64,000 nucleotides of DNA. Origin: an uncultured Mycoplasma sp. Its GTDB lineage: Bacteria; Bacillota_I; Bacilli_A; Mycoplasmatales; Metamycoplasmataceae. Below the pieces are notes generated by a model, which saw only the letters and a program-made list of their open reading frames with translations, did no database searches and was not told where the DNA came from. Positions 23,315 to 33,319 of the stretch are shown in pieces. The position numbers and the translations under genes were made by a program. Every line of letters begins with the position of its first letter. The stretch's first letter is position 1. The DNA is taken from positions 1-64,000 of the forward strand of contig CAMQYZ010000002.1 in NCBI GenBank assembly GCA_947039505.1. The letters are read 5' to 3'.

Positions 23315-26300
23315 TTATAATAAAAATATACTAATTAATGAAATTGTTGGAATTACTATTTCACTACTTAAAGTAATGTCTTGAGTTCCGCCATAGTAAT
23401 CTATTTTTATATCTAAAGAATAAGAAACTTTATAATTTCCGTCTGTTTGTTTGGTTACTGTAATTTTTTTATTATTTTGATTTTGTCCAATAACAATATT
23501 TTGGAATAATGCATTTTCAAATAAACCATTGTTGTCAACAAGTAACATTTCTAATAGTGATGTGTTATTTGATAATAAATTGAATGTGAATCCTTCATTA
23601 CTTAAATTTTGCAATAAAGTTAAAGAATTATTTATGTCACCATTTCCTACACCAATTCAATTATTAGAATAAATATTTGAATTTGATTTTAATACTTCTC
23701 TACCAAAAGAAGTAACAAAATTTTGCAATGGTATGTCAACGCTTTCATCATTTGCTAACCCTTCAATTAATGCCTTGTTAGTTACAGAGTTTAAATCTTC
23801 TATTACTGTATTTTCAAAAGTTCCAGGTTTAGAAATTAAGACTTTATTATTTGTTTGATTTAATTTATCAGCAGTAAACAATTTATCTATAGTTTTAAAG
23901 TTTTTGATTGATATACGTATTGAGCTAGTAATATCAGGTGAAACTTCAAGAGATAAATGACCACCTATAGTTCCGGCTTGATCATTAAAGGTTAAAGTTG
24001 GTCCCATAATAAATTGGATTGCTTGTCCTGGAAAATAATGATCCATTATCCTTGGAGTAAAAGTAATATAATCTTTTCAAACATCTGGATTTTTACTTGC
24101 TTGCAATAATACTGTAGAAGCATAAGTTGCTATATTTTCATTATCTTTTATAGTAAATTCTTCTGCCAAAATATTAAGAGCGGCTTGTTTGATGTTTAAG
24201 TTAACTTTATAATCTATTAGTGAATTAGTAATTGGAGTAGCTTCTGTTCATTGAGTTCCATTGAATTCCTTTTGAGCAAACATTATTTTTATATTTCAAT
24301 TAGTATTTGTAAAATTGATATTGCTGAATTCCATACTTGAAATAAAACCATTATTATAGAATTTATTTATATCCAAGTAAGTTAAAAAATTACTATATTG
24401 ATATCTAACTAATAGCGGCGTTGTATTGTATCTAAAAAAATCTTCTATGGTGATACTTTGAGTAGTTTCATCTTTTAAATCATTAATAAAGTTTTTTTCA
24501 TTTAACAATATCTCTGGATTCAAAATATCTAATTCCAAATTTGATTGGAAAACTGGAAAGTTAGAAATAGTTATTTTTTCATTATTAATTTCATGACCTT
24601 GATATTGACCATTTAACAATAAAATTAATTTTCCTGTTACTTGTGATGAGCCTTGAACAATAGATAATTTTAAATCACTATAGAAGTGATTAGCAACTAA
24701 TCTTTGATTTAATTCTTCATTAGTTAATGTAGATATATTTGTGTATTGGTCCAAGTTTAATTGTCTAGCAACTGCAACATATTTATCAACTTCTAATTTG
24801 ACATTAGGACTAAGAGCATCATCAGGAGAATTTGCTGTATAACTAATTTGTCCACCTTGTACAAATTCTGCCAAAACAGGAGGGATTGGGTCAACTGGTG
24901 GAATTATGTTGACAATTATTTCACTACTTAAAGTAATGTCTTGAGTTCCGCCATAGTAATCTATTTTTATATCTAAAGAATAAGAAACTTTATAATTTCC
25001 GTCTGTTTGTTTGGTTACTGTAATTTTTTTATTATTTTGATTTTGTCCAATAACAATATTTTGGAATAATGCATTTTCAAATAAACCATTGTTGTCAACA
25101 AGTAACATTTCTAATAGTGATGTGTTATTTGATAATAAATTGAATGTGAATCCTTCATTACTTAAATTTTGCAATAAAGTTAAAGAATTATTTATGTCAC
25201 CATTTCCTACACCAATTCAATTATTAGAATAAATATTTGAATTTGATTTTAATACTTCTCTACCAAAAGAAGTAACAAAATTTTGCAATGGTATGTCAAC
25301 GCTTTCATCATTTGCTAACCCTTCAATTAATGCCTTGTTAGTTACAGAGTTTAAATCTTCTATTACTGTATTTTCAAAAGTTCCAGGTTTAGAAATTAAG
25401 ACTTTATTATTTGTTTGATTTAATTTATCAGCAGTAAACAATTTATCTATAGTTTTAAAGTTTTTGATTGATATACGTATTGAGCTAGTAATATCAGGTG
25501 AAACTTCAAGAGATAAATGACCACCTATAGTTCCGGCTTGATCATTAAAGGTTAAAGTTGGTCCCATAATAAATTGGATTGCTTGTCCTGGAAAATAATG
25601 ATCCATTATCCTTGGAGTAAAAGTAATATAATCTTTTCAAACATCTGGATTTTTACTTGCTTGCAATAATACTGTAGAAGCATAAGTTGCTATATTTTCA
25701 TTATCTTTTATAGTAAATTCTTCTGCCAAAATATTAAGAGCGGCTTGTTTGATGTTTAAGTTAACTTTATAATCTATTAGTGAATTAGTAATTGGAGTAG
25801 CTTCTGTTCATTGAGTTCCATTGAATTCCTTTTGAGCAAACATTATTTTTATATTTCAATTAGTATTTGTAAAATTGATATTGCTGAATTCCATACTTGA
25901 AATAAAACCATTATTATAGAATTTATTTATATCCAAGTAAGTTAAAAAATTACTATATTGATATCTAACTAATAGCGGCGTTGTATTGTATCTAAAAAAA
26001 TCTTCTATGGTGATACTTTGAGTAGTTTCATCTTTTAAATCATTAATAAAGTTTTTTTCATTTAACAATATCTCTGGATTCAAAATATCTAATTCCAAAT
26101 TTGATTGGAAAACTGGAAAGTTAGAAATAGTTATTTTTTCATTATTAATTTCATGACCTTGATATTGACCATTTAACAATAAAATTAATTTTCCTGTTAC
26201 TTGTGATGAGCCTTGAACAATAGATAATTTTAAATCACTATAGAAGTGATTAGCAACTAATCTTTGATTTAATTCTTCATTAGTTAATGTAGATATATTT

Positions 26301-26590
26301 GTGTATTGGTCCAAGTTTAATTGTCTAGCAACTGCAACATATTTATCAACTTCTAATTTGACATTAGGACTAAGAACATCATCAGGAGAATTTGCTGTAT
26401 AGCTAATTTGTCCACCTTGTGCAAATTCTGCCAAAACAGGAGGGATTGGGTCAACAGGAGGAATTGGGTCAACAGGAGGTTTAGTCATGTTATCATTTTG
26501 TGCACAAGAAATCAAAATAAGAGGAGAGCTAACCACCCCTATAGCCAAACTGCCAATGATTAAGTTAGATAATTTTATAGATTTTTTCAT
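23315..26590 (-). CDS. Surface lipoprotein with two tandem 520-residue repeats
   Basis: A single open frame of 1,091 residues, UGA read as Trp. The signal peptide MKKSIKLSNLIIG...LILISC has a lipobox with Cys29, then a Pro-rich linker (PPVDPIPPVDPIPPV). The rest is two copies of a 520-residue unit (about residues 44-558 and 564-1078) joined by another PPVDPIPPV segment. The protein ends abruptly with a 14-residue hydrophobic tail (IVIPTISLISIFLL) after the second copy. No known domain is recognised. An AAGGAA site and an extended -10 promoter lie upstream. It is anchored outside the membrane and is probably an antigen; function unknown. Confidence 0.88.
23357..24901 (-). repeat. Downstream copy of 1,560-bp tandem duplication
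   Basis: Matches 24917-26461 at a spacing of exactly 1,560 bases (520 codons). Reading line by line I found only five differences, all within the last 90 bases (24816, 24842, 24861, 24896, 24899); the rest looks identical. The duplication therefore appears recent or kept uniform by gene conversion. Confidence 0.93.
24917..26461 (-). repeat. Upstream copy of 1,560-bp tandem duplication
   Basis: Copy nearest the start of the lipoprotein gene. Two of its five differences from the downstream copy change Ala/Val residues (AEFAQ versus AEFVQ; DDVLSP versus DDALSP). Recombination between copies would delete or add exactly 520 codons in frame. Confidence 0.93.
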
Positions 26591-26659
26591 TTTTTCCTTA
26601 AGTATTAAAATAAGTTTTTGTAGTTCAATAAAGTTTAATTTATGTGAAAATACACACTC

Positions 26660-26668
26660 ATTATAGCA
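26660..26668 (-). promoter_or_regulatory. Extended -10 promoter of the lipoprotein gene
   Basis: TGCTATAAT on the minus strand (TGn plus TATAAT), about 70 bases before the lipoprotein ATG at 26590. Confidence 0.65.
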
Positions 26669-26741
26669 TAAAGATATAAAATAAAACATTCTTTAAAAAG
26701 TAATATTTTTTTCATTTAAATTTATAATTTTTGTTAAAAAA

Positions 26742-26750
26742 TGTTATAAT
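26742..26750 (+). promoter_or_regulatory. Extended -10 promoter of glpOKF
   Basis: TGTTATAAT, a TGn plus TATAAT extended -10 box, about 90 bases before the glpO start. No matching -35 box at the usual distance. Confidence 0.65.
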
Positions 26751-26782
26751 TTAAGTGTATTTTAAACTAAAAAATTAAAATA

Positions 26783-26803
26783 TTGTCGACACAATTGTTG
26801 ACA
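26783..26803 (+). promoter_or_regulatory. Tandem 9-mer in the glpOKF leader
   Basis: TTGTCGACA (26783-26791) and TTGTTGACA (26795-26803) repeat with a 12-base period in the leader between the -10 box and the glpO start. TGTCGACA is itself a palindrome. This GC-containing motif stands out from the AT-rich surroundings and may bind a regulator. Confidence 0.35.
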
Positions 26804-26841
26804 TCACAACTTTATTAAAAATAAATTATGAAAGAAGATAA

Positions 26842-27993
26842 GTGAAAATATATGACGTTGCCATAATTGGCGGGGGAATTATTGGTGGAATAATTTCATA
26901 TGAATTATCTAAATACAAACTAACCAATATAGTGTTTGAAAAGAATCCTGTTTTAGCAGATGAAACAACTAGAGGAAATTCAGGTGCTATTCATGGTGGT
27001 TTTGATCCTATACCAGAAAAAATAGAAGCTAAATTAAATGTTTTAGGAAATCAATTGTGAAGAGAAGAAATTTTTCCGAATTTAGACTTTCCTAAAGCTC
27101 AAGTAAATAGTTTAGTCGTTGCTTTTAATTCTGAAGAGGAAAAACACTTAGATATATTATTTAAAAGAGGTTTGACCAATAAAGTCCCTAAGGAATTTAT
27201 GAAAATTATTTCTCAAAAAGAAGTAAGAAAAATAGAACCTAATATAAGCAAGGAAGTTACAAAAGCTTTATTGTGCACTAGTTCATGAGCAATAGATCCT
27301 GTTGCTGCTACCAAATCTTTGTTTGGTGTTGCTGAAAATAACGGAATTAATATCCAAAGAAATTCTGAAGTTACAAATATAAAATACATTAATGATTATT
27401 TTGAAATAACCATTAATAAATCTGATATATTTTATGCTAAAAATATAATCAATGCTGCGGGTCACTATGCAGATGCAATATCTGAAATGGCTGGATATCC
27501 TGATTTTAAACAAAAAGTTAGAAGAGGAGAATATAGAATTTTGGATAGATCTGAAAGTCACTTTATTAATTCTATAATTTTTATGGTTCCAACAATTCAC
27601 GGAAAAGGTGTAATTGTAGCCCCTATGTTAGATGGTCATATTTTAGTAGGTCCAACTGCAGAAGAGGATATACCTAAAAACGAAACACGTTTAGTGACTA
27701 GAGAAAAATATGATGAAATAGGTAAAATTGGAAATAAATTAATTCCAGGATTAAAATTAGAAAAAACTATTATGACATTGTCTGGTTCAAGACCAATCGA
27801 TATCGAAACCGATGATTTCATTATTAGATATGCAAATAATAATAAAAACTTTATTAATGTAGCCGGAATGCAATCGCCTGCCATAGCTTCGGCTCCCGCT
27901 ATAGCCATTGAAGTAGCTAATTTACTTAAAAACAATGGAACAAAAATGGAAAAGAACAATTCTTTTAAACCAAAGTTTAAAATTATGTACTAA
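26842..27993 (+). CDS. glpO: Glycerol-3-phosphate oxidase (FAD-dependent)
   Basis: Oxidises glycerol-3-phosphate to dihydroxyacetone phosphate; in mycoplasmas this enzyme passes electrons to O2 and makes H2O2. The 383-residue protein has the FAD dinucleotide motif AIIGGGIIGGIIS at its N-terminus, followed by FEKN, and the DAO-family segments RGNSGAIHGGFD, INAAGHYAD and a C-terminal GMQSPAIASAPAIA. The length fits mycoplasma GlpO. The start is GTG 26842 with AAAGAAG upstream. It heads the operon glpO-glpK-glpF. Confidence 0.92.
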
Positions 27994-28031
27994 ATTAATA
28001 ATCAAAATAAAAGAAAGAAAAAAATTAAAAA

Positions 28032-29561
28032 ATGAATGAAAAATATATACTAACGATTGATTCGGGAACTACTTCTTGTAGATCTTTAATTGTCAACAAA
28101 AAAGGAGATGTTGTATCTACTTCACAAGTAGAATTTACACAATTTTTTCCAAAAAGTGGTTGAGTGGAGCATGATCCTTTAGAAATTTGAAATGCTCAAC
28201 TTTCTACAATTCAATCTGTTAAAAATAAAAGTAATATAAAATCTACAGATATTGCAGCTATAGGAATTACCAATCAAAGGGAAACCATTGTGGTTTGAGA
28301 TAAAGCAAGCGGACTACCTTTATATAATGCCATTGTTTGACAAGACGGAAGAACCAAGGAATATTGTGATGAATTAATAGCCGAGGGATATTCTGATTTT
28401 TTTTCCGATAAAACAGGTTTAATTATTAACCCTTATTTTAGTGGGACAAAATTAAAATGAATACTAGAAAATGTGCCAGCAGCTAAAGAAGCTTTGTCTA
28501 GAGGAGATTTATTAGCAGGAACAATAGATACTTGATTATTATGAAAATTAACAAAAGGTAAATCATTTTTGACAGATGTATCTAATGCTTCTAGAACATT
28601 ACTTTTTAATATTAATACTTTAGATTGAGATCAAGAAATTTTAGATTTATTAAAAATTCCTAAATCAATTCTTCCTAAAGTTCAAGCTTCAAGTTCATTT
28701 TTCGGAGATATGACGCCAGAATTTTTCTCCATTAATGCAAAAGGAATTGTACCAATTACAGGAATGATTGGAGATCAACAATCATCTTTATTCGGGCAAT
28801 TATGTATTGAACCAGGAATGGTTAAAAACACTTATGGTACCGGTTGTTTTGTTTTAATAAACACTGGAGATAAACCAATAAAAAGTAAAAACAGATTATT
28901 AACAACTATAGCTTGACAAATAGAGGGTGAAAAAACTCAATACGCTTTAGAAGGATCTGTATTTATAGCCGGGGCTTCTATTACTTGATTGAAAAATGGA
29001 CTAAAATTAATTTATGATTCATCTGAAACTGATTTTTATGCCGATTTAGTTGAAAAAATTAAAAAAGATAATCAAAGAATTTATGTTGTCCCTTCATTTA
29101 CTGGATTAGGAGCACCTTATTGAGATTCAAACTCAAGAGGTGCTATCTTTGGACTAGAAAGAGGAACAAAGAGAGAGCATATTGTAAAAGCTACTTTAGA
29201 ATCAATAGCTTATCAAGCGAATGATTTAATAAAATCAATGTCTAGTGATATTAATAAAAAAATTGAAGTGATGAAAGTAGATGGAGGAGTAAGTAATTCA
29301 AATTATTTATTAGATTTTCAATCATCACTTTCTGATGTAAAAATTGTTAAATCTCAAAATATCGAAACAACCGCAATGGGCGCTGCCTATATGGCAGGAT
29401 TGCAAATCAAATATTGAAAAAATATTGATGAAATTAAAAAAATTGCAATTATTGATAAAGAATATAAATCTCAAATTACAAATGAAGAAAGAAAGACATT
29501 AATCAAAGGTTGAGATGAAGCAGTTAAAAGAACCTTCAATTGAACAAAAGATATTGAATAG
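28032..29561 (+). CDS. glpK: Glycerol kinase
   Basis: Phosphorylates glycerol with ATP. The 509-residue FGGY-family enzyme has [12 protein letters not shown] (usual DQGTTSSR), [36 protein letters not shown] and [13 protein letters not shown]. Thirteen or so UGA codons are read as Trp. It lies 38 bases after glpO and 61 before glpF. The product feeds GlpO. Confidence 0.97.
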
Positions 29562-29622
29562 AATTCATCATTAAATAAAAAAATAAAATAGAATTAATTT
29601 ACTATTAAGAAAGAAGAAAATT

Positions 29623-30393
29623 ATGGGAAATTTATCCATAAGCCAATTATTCCAATTTGGCGCTAGCGAATTTGTTGGTACAATGTTACTAATTTTACTT
29701 GGTAACGGTGTTGTTGCAACTTGTTCGTTAAACGGAACTAAGGGAAAAGGAAGCGGATGAGTTGCTATTTGTTTAGGTTGATTCACAGCAATCTTTATAT
29801 CTGTAACAGTAGCAACAGCATTGGCTCCCGCAAACTTACCTACAGGATTAATAAATCCAGTATTTGCAATCAACAACATGATATTACATGCATCTGATAG
29901 TTCACAAGGACTTCCAGTAGCGGCAGGTTTTATTGCTTTGTTATTTCAATTTTTAGGTGCAGGAATAGGACAAATTTTAGTTGTTCTTATATTTAAAAAA
30001 CACTACGATGCTACAGATGAGTCATCAGCTATTTTAGGAACATTTGCAACAGGACCAGCAATAAGATCTCTACATTGAAATTTTTTAGCTGAAGTTATTG
30101 CAACTTTTGTATTAGTATTTGCTGTGTCATCAATCGGATTAGCAAGTCCAACATCTAACTCAGAGGGTTCTTTGTTTGTAGGTTTAATAATCTTAGGTAT
30201 TGGAATCTCATTAGGTTCTGTAACAGGTTATTCACTAAATCCTTTTAGAGATTTAGTACCAAGACTAGTTCATCAAGCACTTCCTTTAAAAAATAAAGGA
30301 ACATCAGATTGATCTTATTCATGAGTACCTACATTAGGACCAATCACAGGTGGATTAATAGGTTTATTAGCTGCACCTGGTTTATTTTACTAA
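29623..30393 (+). CDS. glpF: Glycerol uptake facilitator (MIP/aquaglyceroporin)
   Basis: Channel for passive glycerol entry; 256 residues with six hydrophobic helices in the MIP pattern: EFVGTMLLILLGNGVVA in TM1 and LAEVIATFVLVFAV in TM4. The two pore NPA motifs are altered: the first is NPV (LINPVFAINN), the second NPF within LNPFRDLVPR, where most GlpF proteins have NPARDFGPR. The Asn and Arg of the pore are kept. GAAGAAAA precedes ATG 29623. Last gene of the glp operon, with a terminator after it. Confidence 0.93.
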
Positions 30394-30413
30394 GATAAAT
30401 ATCCATATAGTAT

Positions 30414-30450
30414 AAAATCAAAATCATAATTGCATGGTTTTGATTTTTTT
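30414..30450 (+). terminator. Intrinsic terminator after glpF
   Basis: Stem AAAATCAAAATCAT / ATGGTTTTGATTTT (13 of 14 Watson-Crick pairs plus one G-T) with a 6-base loop and a T-rich tail. It lies between convergent glpF and def and has A-runs on the other side, so it could serve both. Confidence 0.85.
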
Positions 30451-30457
30451 TGCTTAA

Positions 30458-31009
30458 TTATAACGTTTTTAAATCTTCATCTTTTTGTCAAGGATGATTA
30501 TGATTAATATGGTCAATAAATAGTTTTCCTTGCAAGTGGTCTAGTTCATGTTGAAAAACAATAGCAACAAATTGATTACAATCAAATGTTTTTATTTTTT
30601 TTTCATTATAAGAATAAGCTTCTACTACTATTCTCTCCGACCTTTTGATAAAACCTTCTTGATTAGGATCTGTTTCCCTAACACTTAAACAACCTTCTCC
30701 TTGTTTTAAAGCTACCATTCCTTGGCTTTTGGCTATTATTTTTGGATTTATTATTGCATCACTAAAAAGAACATTGTCATCACTATCTAAAATATGAACA
30801 AAGAAGATATTTTTCAAAATACCATATTGCACAGCCGCCACTCCAACAGCTGGTCTAAAATGAGTTTCAGGTTTTGTACTATCTATTACATGATACATCA
30901 TTTTTTGAACTAATAAATCATCTTCTTTTGTCAAAGGAATAGGTACATTAACTGATTTTTTCCGCAAAACTTTGTTTGGCAATTTTATAATTCTTACATC
31001 AAATTTCAT
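30458..31009 (-). CDS. def: Peptide deformylase
   Basis: Removes the formyl group from the N-terminal Met of new proteins. The 183-residue metalloenzyme has motif 2 EGCLSV (metal Cys) and motif 3 HELDHLQG (metal His and catalytic Glu). Motif 1 is AVGVAAVQYG; its first Gly is replaced by Ala compared with G-x-G-x-A-A-x-Q. UGA at 30488-30490 is read as Trp, adding ten residues to the C-terminus. Confidence 0.95.
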
Positions 31010-31052
31010 ATTAAAAATTATAAATAAAATAAATATTTTTTTATTAAAAATA

Positions 31053-31058
31053 TATAAT
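31053..31058 (+). promoter_or_regulatory. -10 box of serS (leaderless)
   Basis: TATAAT ends 6 bases before the serS ATG, with no Shine-Dalgarno between; transcription should start at about the start codon. Confidence 0.55.
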
Positions 31059-31064
31059 TAAAAT

Positions 31065-32318
31065 ATGTTAGATGTTAAATTACTAAAAAATGATATAAAT
31101 GCAGTTATAGAAAGTTTAAATTCAAGAAATTTTGACAAAGATTTGTTAAAAAAAATTTCTATTTTAATTTCAAATAGAAATCAAAATATCAATATTTTAT
31201 CTAAATTACAATCAAGTAGAAATACTATTTCAAAACATATTAGTTTAGCAGAAAATAAAGCAGATTTATTAGAAAAAGCAAACGAAATCAAAGAAGAAGT
31301 ATTACTAATGGAAGATAAAGTTAGAGAACTCCAATATGAATTGGATTTATTATTGCCATTGATTCCCAATATTCCTTTACCAAATGTTCCTATTGGTGAT
31401 TGTGAAGATGATAATGTTGTTATCACTGAATTTCCTAAAATAGGTAGAGGATTAGTAAAGGCTATGAAACCACATTATGAGATCGGTATTGATAAAGACA
31501 TTATTGACTTTGAAAGAGCTGTAAAAATGTCTGGTGCTCGTTTTGTTATTTTCAAAAAAGAAGGCGCAAAATTAGTAAGAGCTTTATCTAATTTTATGTT
31601 AGATTCTCATATACAAAATGGGTATACTGAATTGCAAGTTCCCTTAATGGTAAATTCAAATACAATGTATGGAACAGGTCAATTACCTAAATTTAAAGAT
31701 GATTTATTTAAAGTTGATAATAGTGATTTATGAATGATTTCAACAGGTGAAATACCATTAACAAATTATTATAATAATGAGATTATTGACTTAACAAAAC
31801 CTCAATTATTTTGTACTTTTACTCCTTGCTTTAGATCAGAAGCTGGATCTTCTGGAAGAGATACAAGAGGACTTATTCGTTCTCATCAATTTAATAAAGT
31901 TGAAATTGTAAAATTTGCAAATGAGCAAGATGCCATGGATGAATTTGAAAAAACTGTAAGGGATGCCGAAAACTTATTGATTGCTTTAGAAATACCTTAT
32001 AGAAAAGTTTTATTATGTACTGGTGATATGGGTTTTAGTTCAAAAATGACTTATGATTTGGAATTATGATTGCCATCTGAACAAAAATATCGTGAAGTTT
32101 CTTCAATATCTTATTTTGGAGATTTCCAATCAAGAAGAGCTATGATTAGATATAAAGATGGAGAAGATAAAATTCAATATGCCCATACAATTAATGGTTC
32201 TGGATTAGCTATAGATAGAGTGATTGCTGCTTTATTAGAACAATATCAAAATGAAGATGGAACTATTGATATTCCAAAAGTTTTAATTCCTTATATGAAT
32301 AATTTGGTTAAACTATAA
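31065..32318 (+). CDS. serS: Seryl-tRNA synthetase
   Basis: Class II aminoacyl-tRNA synthetase charging tRNA-Ser; 417 residues. The N-terminal antiparallel coiled-coil arm (residues 30-100) that contacts the tRNA long arm is followed by motif 2 [22 protein letters not shown] and motif 3 [16 protein letters not shown], both canonical. Two UGA codons are read as Trp at conserved positions (LWMISTGE, ELWLPS). The stop overlaps the next gene's start (TAATG), indicating coupling. Confidence 0.97.
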
Positions 32319-33319
32319 TGGAAGAAATTATTGAAGATATATTTTCAAAATTTGATAAAAAAAACCAAAAAAAACCACTAGAAATAGATTCTAGTATTCC
32401 TGCAATAAGTATTCAAAATTACACCAAAACATTTAAAAAATTTGTTGCAGTAAAAAACATAAACATGGAAGTCGGACAAGGAAAAATTCACGGTTTTATT
32501 GGTCCTAATGGTTCAGGAAAAACCACAATAATCAAAACCTTAATTGGCGCATATGTCTATAAAAATGGTTTAATAAAAATTAACTCTTTTAAAGCAGGAA
32601 CCGTAAAAGCCAACTCAATAATCGGTTACATACCTGAAAGAGCCTCGTTTCCTTCACATTTAAATTGCATTCAATATTTGCAAACTATGGCTGAAATTTC
32701 AGGTTTTAGTTCCAAAAAAGCAAAAATTAAAGCTCAAGAAATTTTGGAACAATTGAATTTAACTAAACTTTCCAATAGAAATCCAAATAATTTTTCTTCA
32801 GGAATGCAGAAAAAGATTTTATTGGCTCAAGCTTTGTTAAATGATCCTAAGGTTTTAATTTTAGATGAACCAGCGGCTAATTTAGATCCTGTAGCTAGAA
32901 AAGAATTATTTGATACTTTATTTCTTTTAAAAAATAGTGGTAAATCCATATTAATTTCTTCACATATTCTTTCTGAGTTAGAAAGAATTGTTGATGAAGT
33001 TACTTTCATTCATTATGGAAAAATAATTTATTCAGGAAATTTAAGTGCATTTGATGGTTTAACTCAAGATGTTTTCATAAAAAGCAAAGACAATGAATCT
33101 TTATCAAAATACTTAAATAATCTAGGGTATCAAACAGTGTTAAATTTGGGAAATGAATTAGTTGTCAAAGATATTGAAGATGAATTTAGAAAAAAATTAC
33201 AGTACAACATTTCCCTTTCTGGAATTGAAGTTAGTGTTTATAGGTCTTCTGATTTAATGTCTATTTATGATCACTTATTGAAAGAAGAAGAAAAGGAGTC
33301 GAATGATGCCAATCTATAA
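32318..33319 (+). CDS. ABC transporter ATP-binding protein
   Basis: Cytoplasmic ATPase subunit, 333 residues. Walker A GPNGSGKTT at about 65-73, a signature loop degraded to FSSGMQKK, Walker B VLILDEPAANLD and a His switch ISSHILSEL. The C-terminal extension (about 250-333) is typical of drug or polysaccharide type exporters of the CcmA/ABC-2 class. It pairs with the permease that overlaps its 3' end; substrate unknown. Confidence 0.93.
   Translation: MEEIIEDIFSKFDKKNQKKPLEIDSSIPAISIQNYTKTFKKFVAVKNINMEVGQGKIHGFIGPNGSGKTTIIKTLIGAYVYKNGLIKINSFKAGTVKANSIIGYIPERASFPSHLNCIQYLQTMAEISGFSSKKAKIKAQEILEQLNLTKLSNRNPNNFSSGMQKKILLAQALLNDPKVLILDEPAANLDPVARKELFDTLFLLKNSGKSILISSHILSELERIVDEVTFIHYGKIIYSGNLSAFDGLTQDVFIKSKDNESLSKYLNNLGYQTVLNLGNELVVKDIEDEFRKKLQYNISLSGIEVSVYRSSDLMSIYDHLLKEEEKESNDANL

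Noticed and set aside
23357-26461. Insertion sequence or transposon duplication
   Set aside because: No transposase, no terminal inverted repeats; the duplicated DNA is the lipoprotein coding region itself.
23315-26590. Several separate lipoprotein genes or gene fragments
   Set aside because: All segments share one frame and are separated only by UGA (Trp); there is one signal peptide and one promoter.
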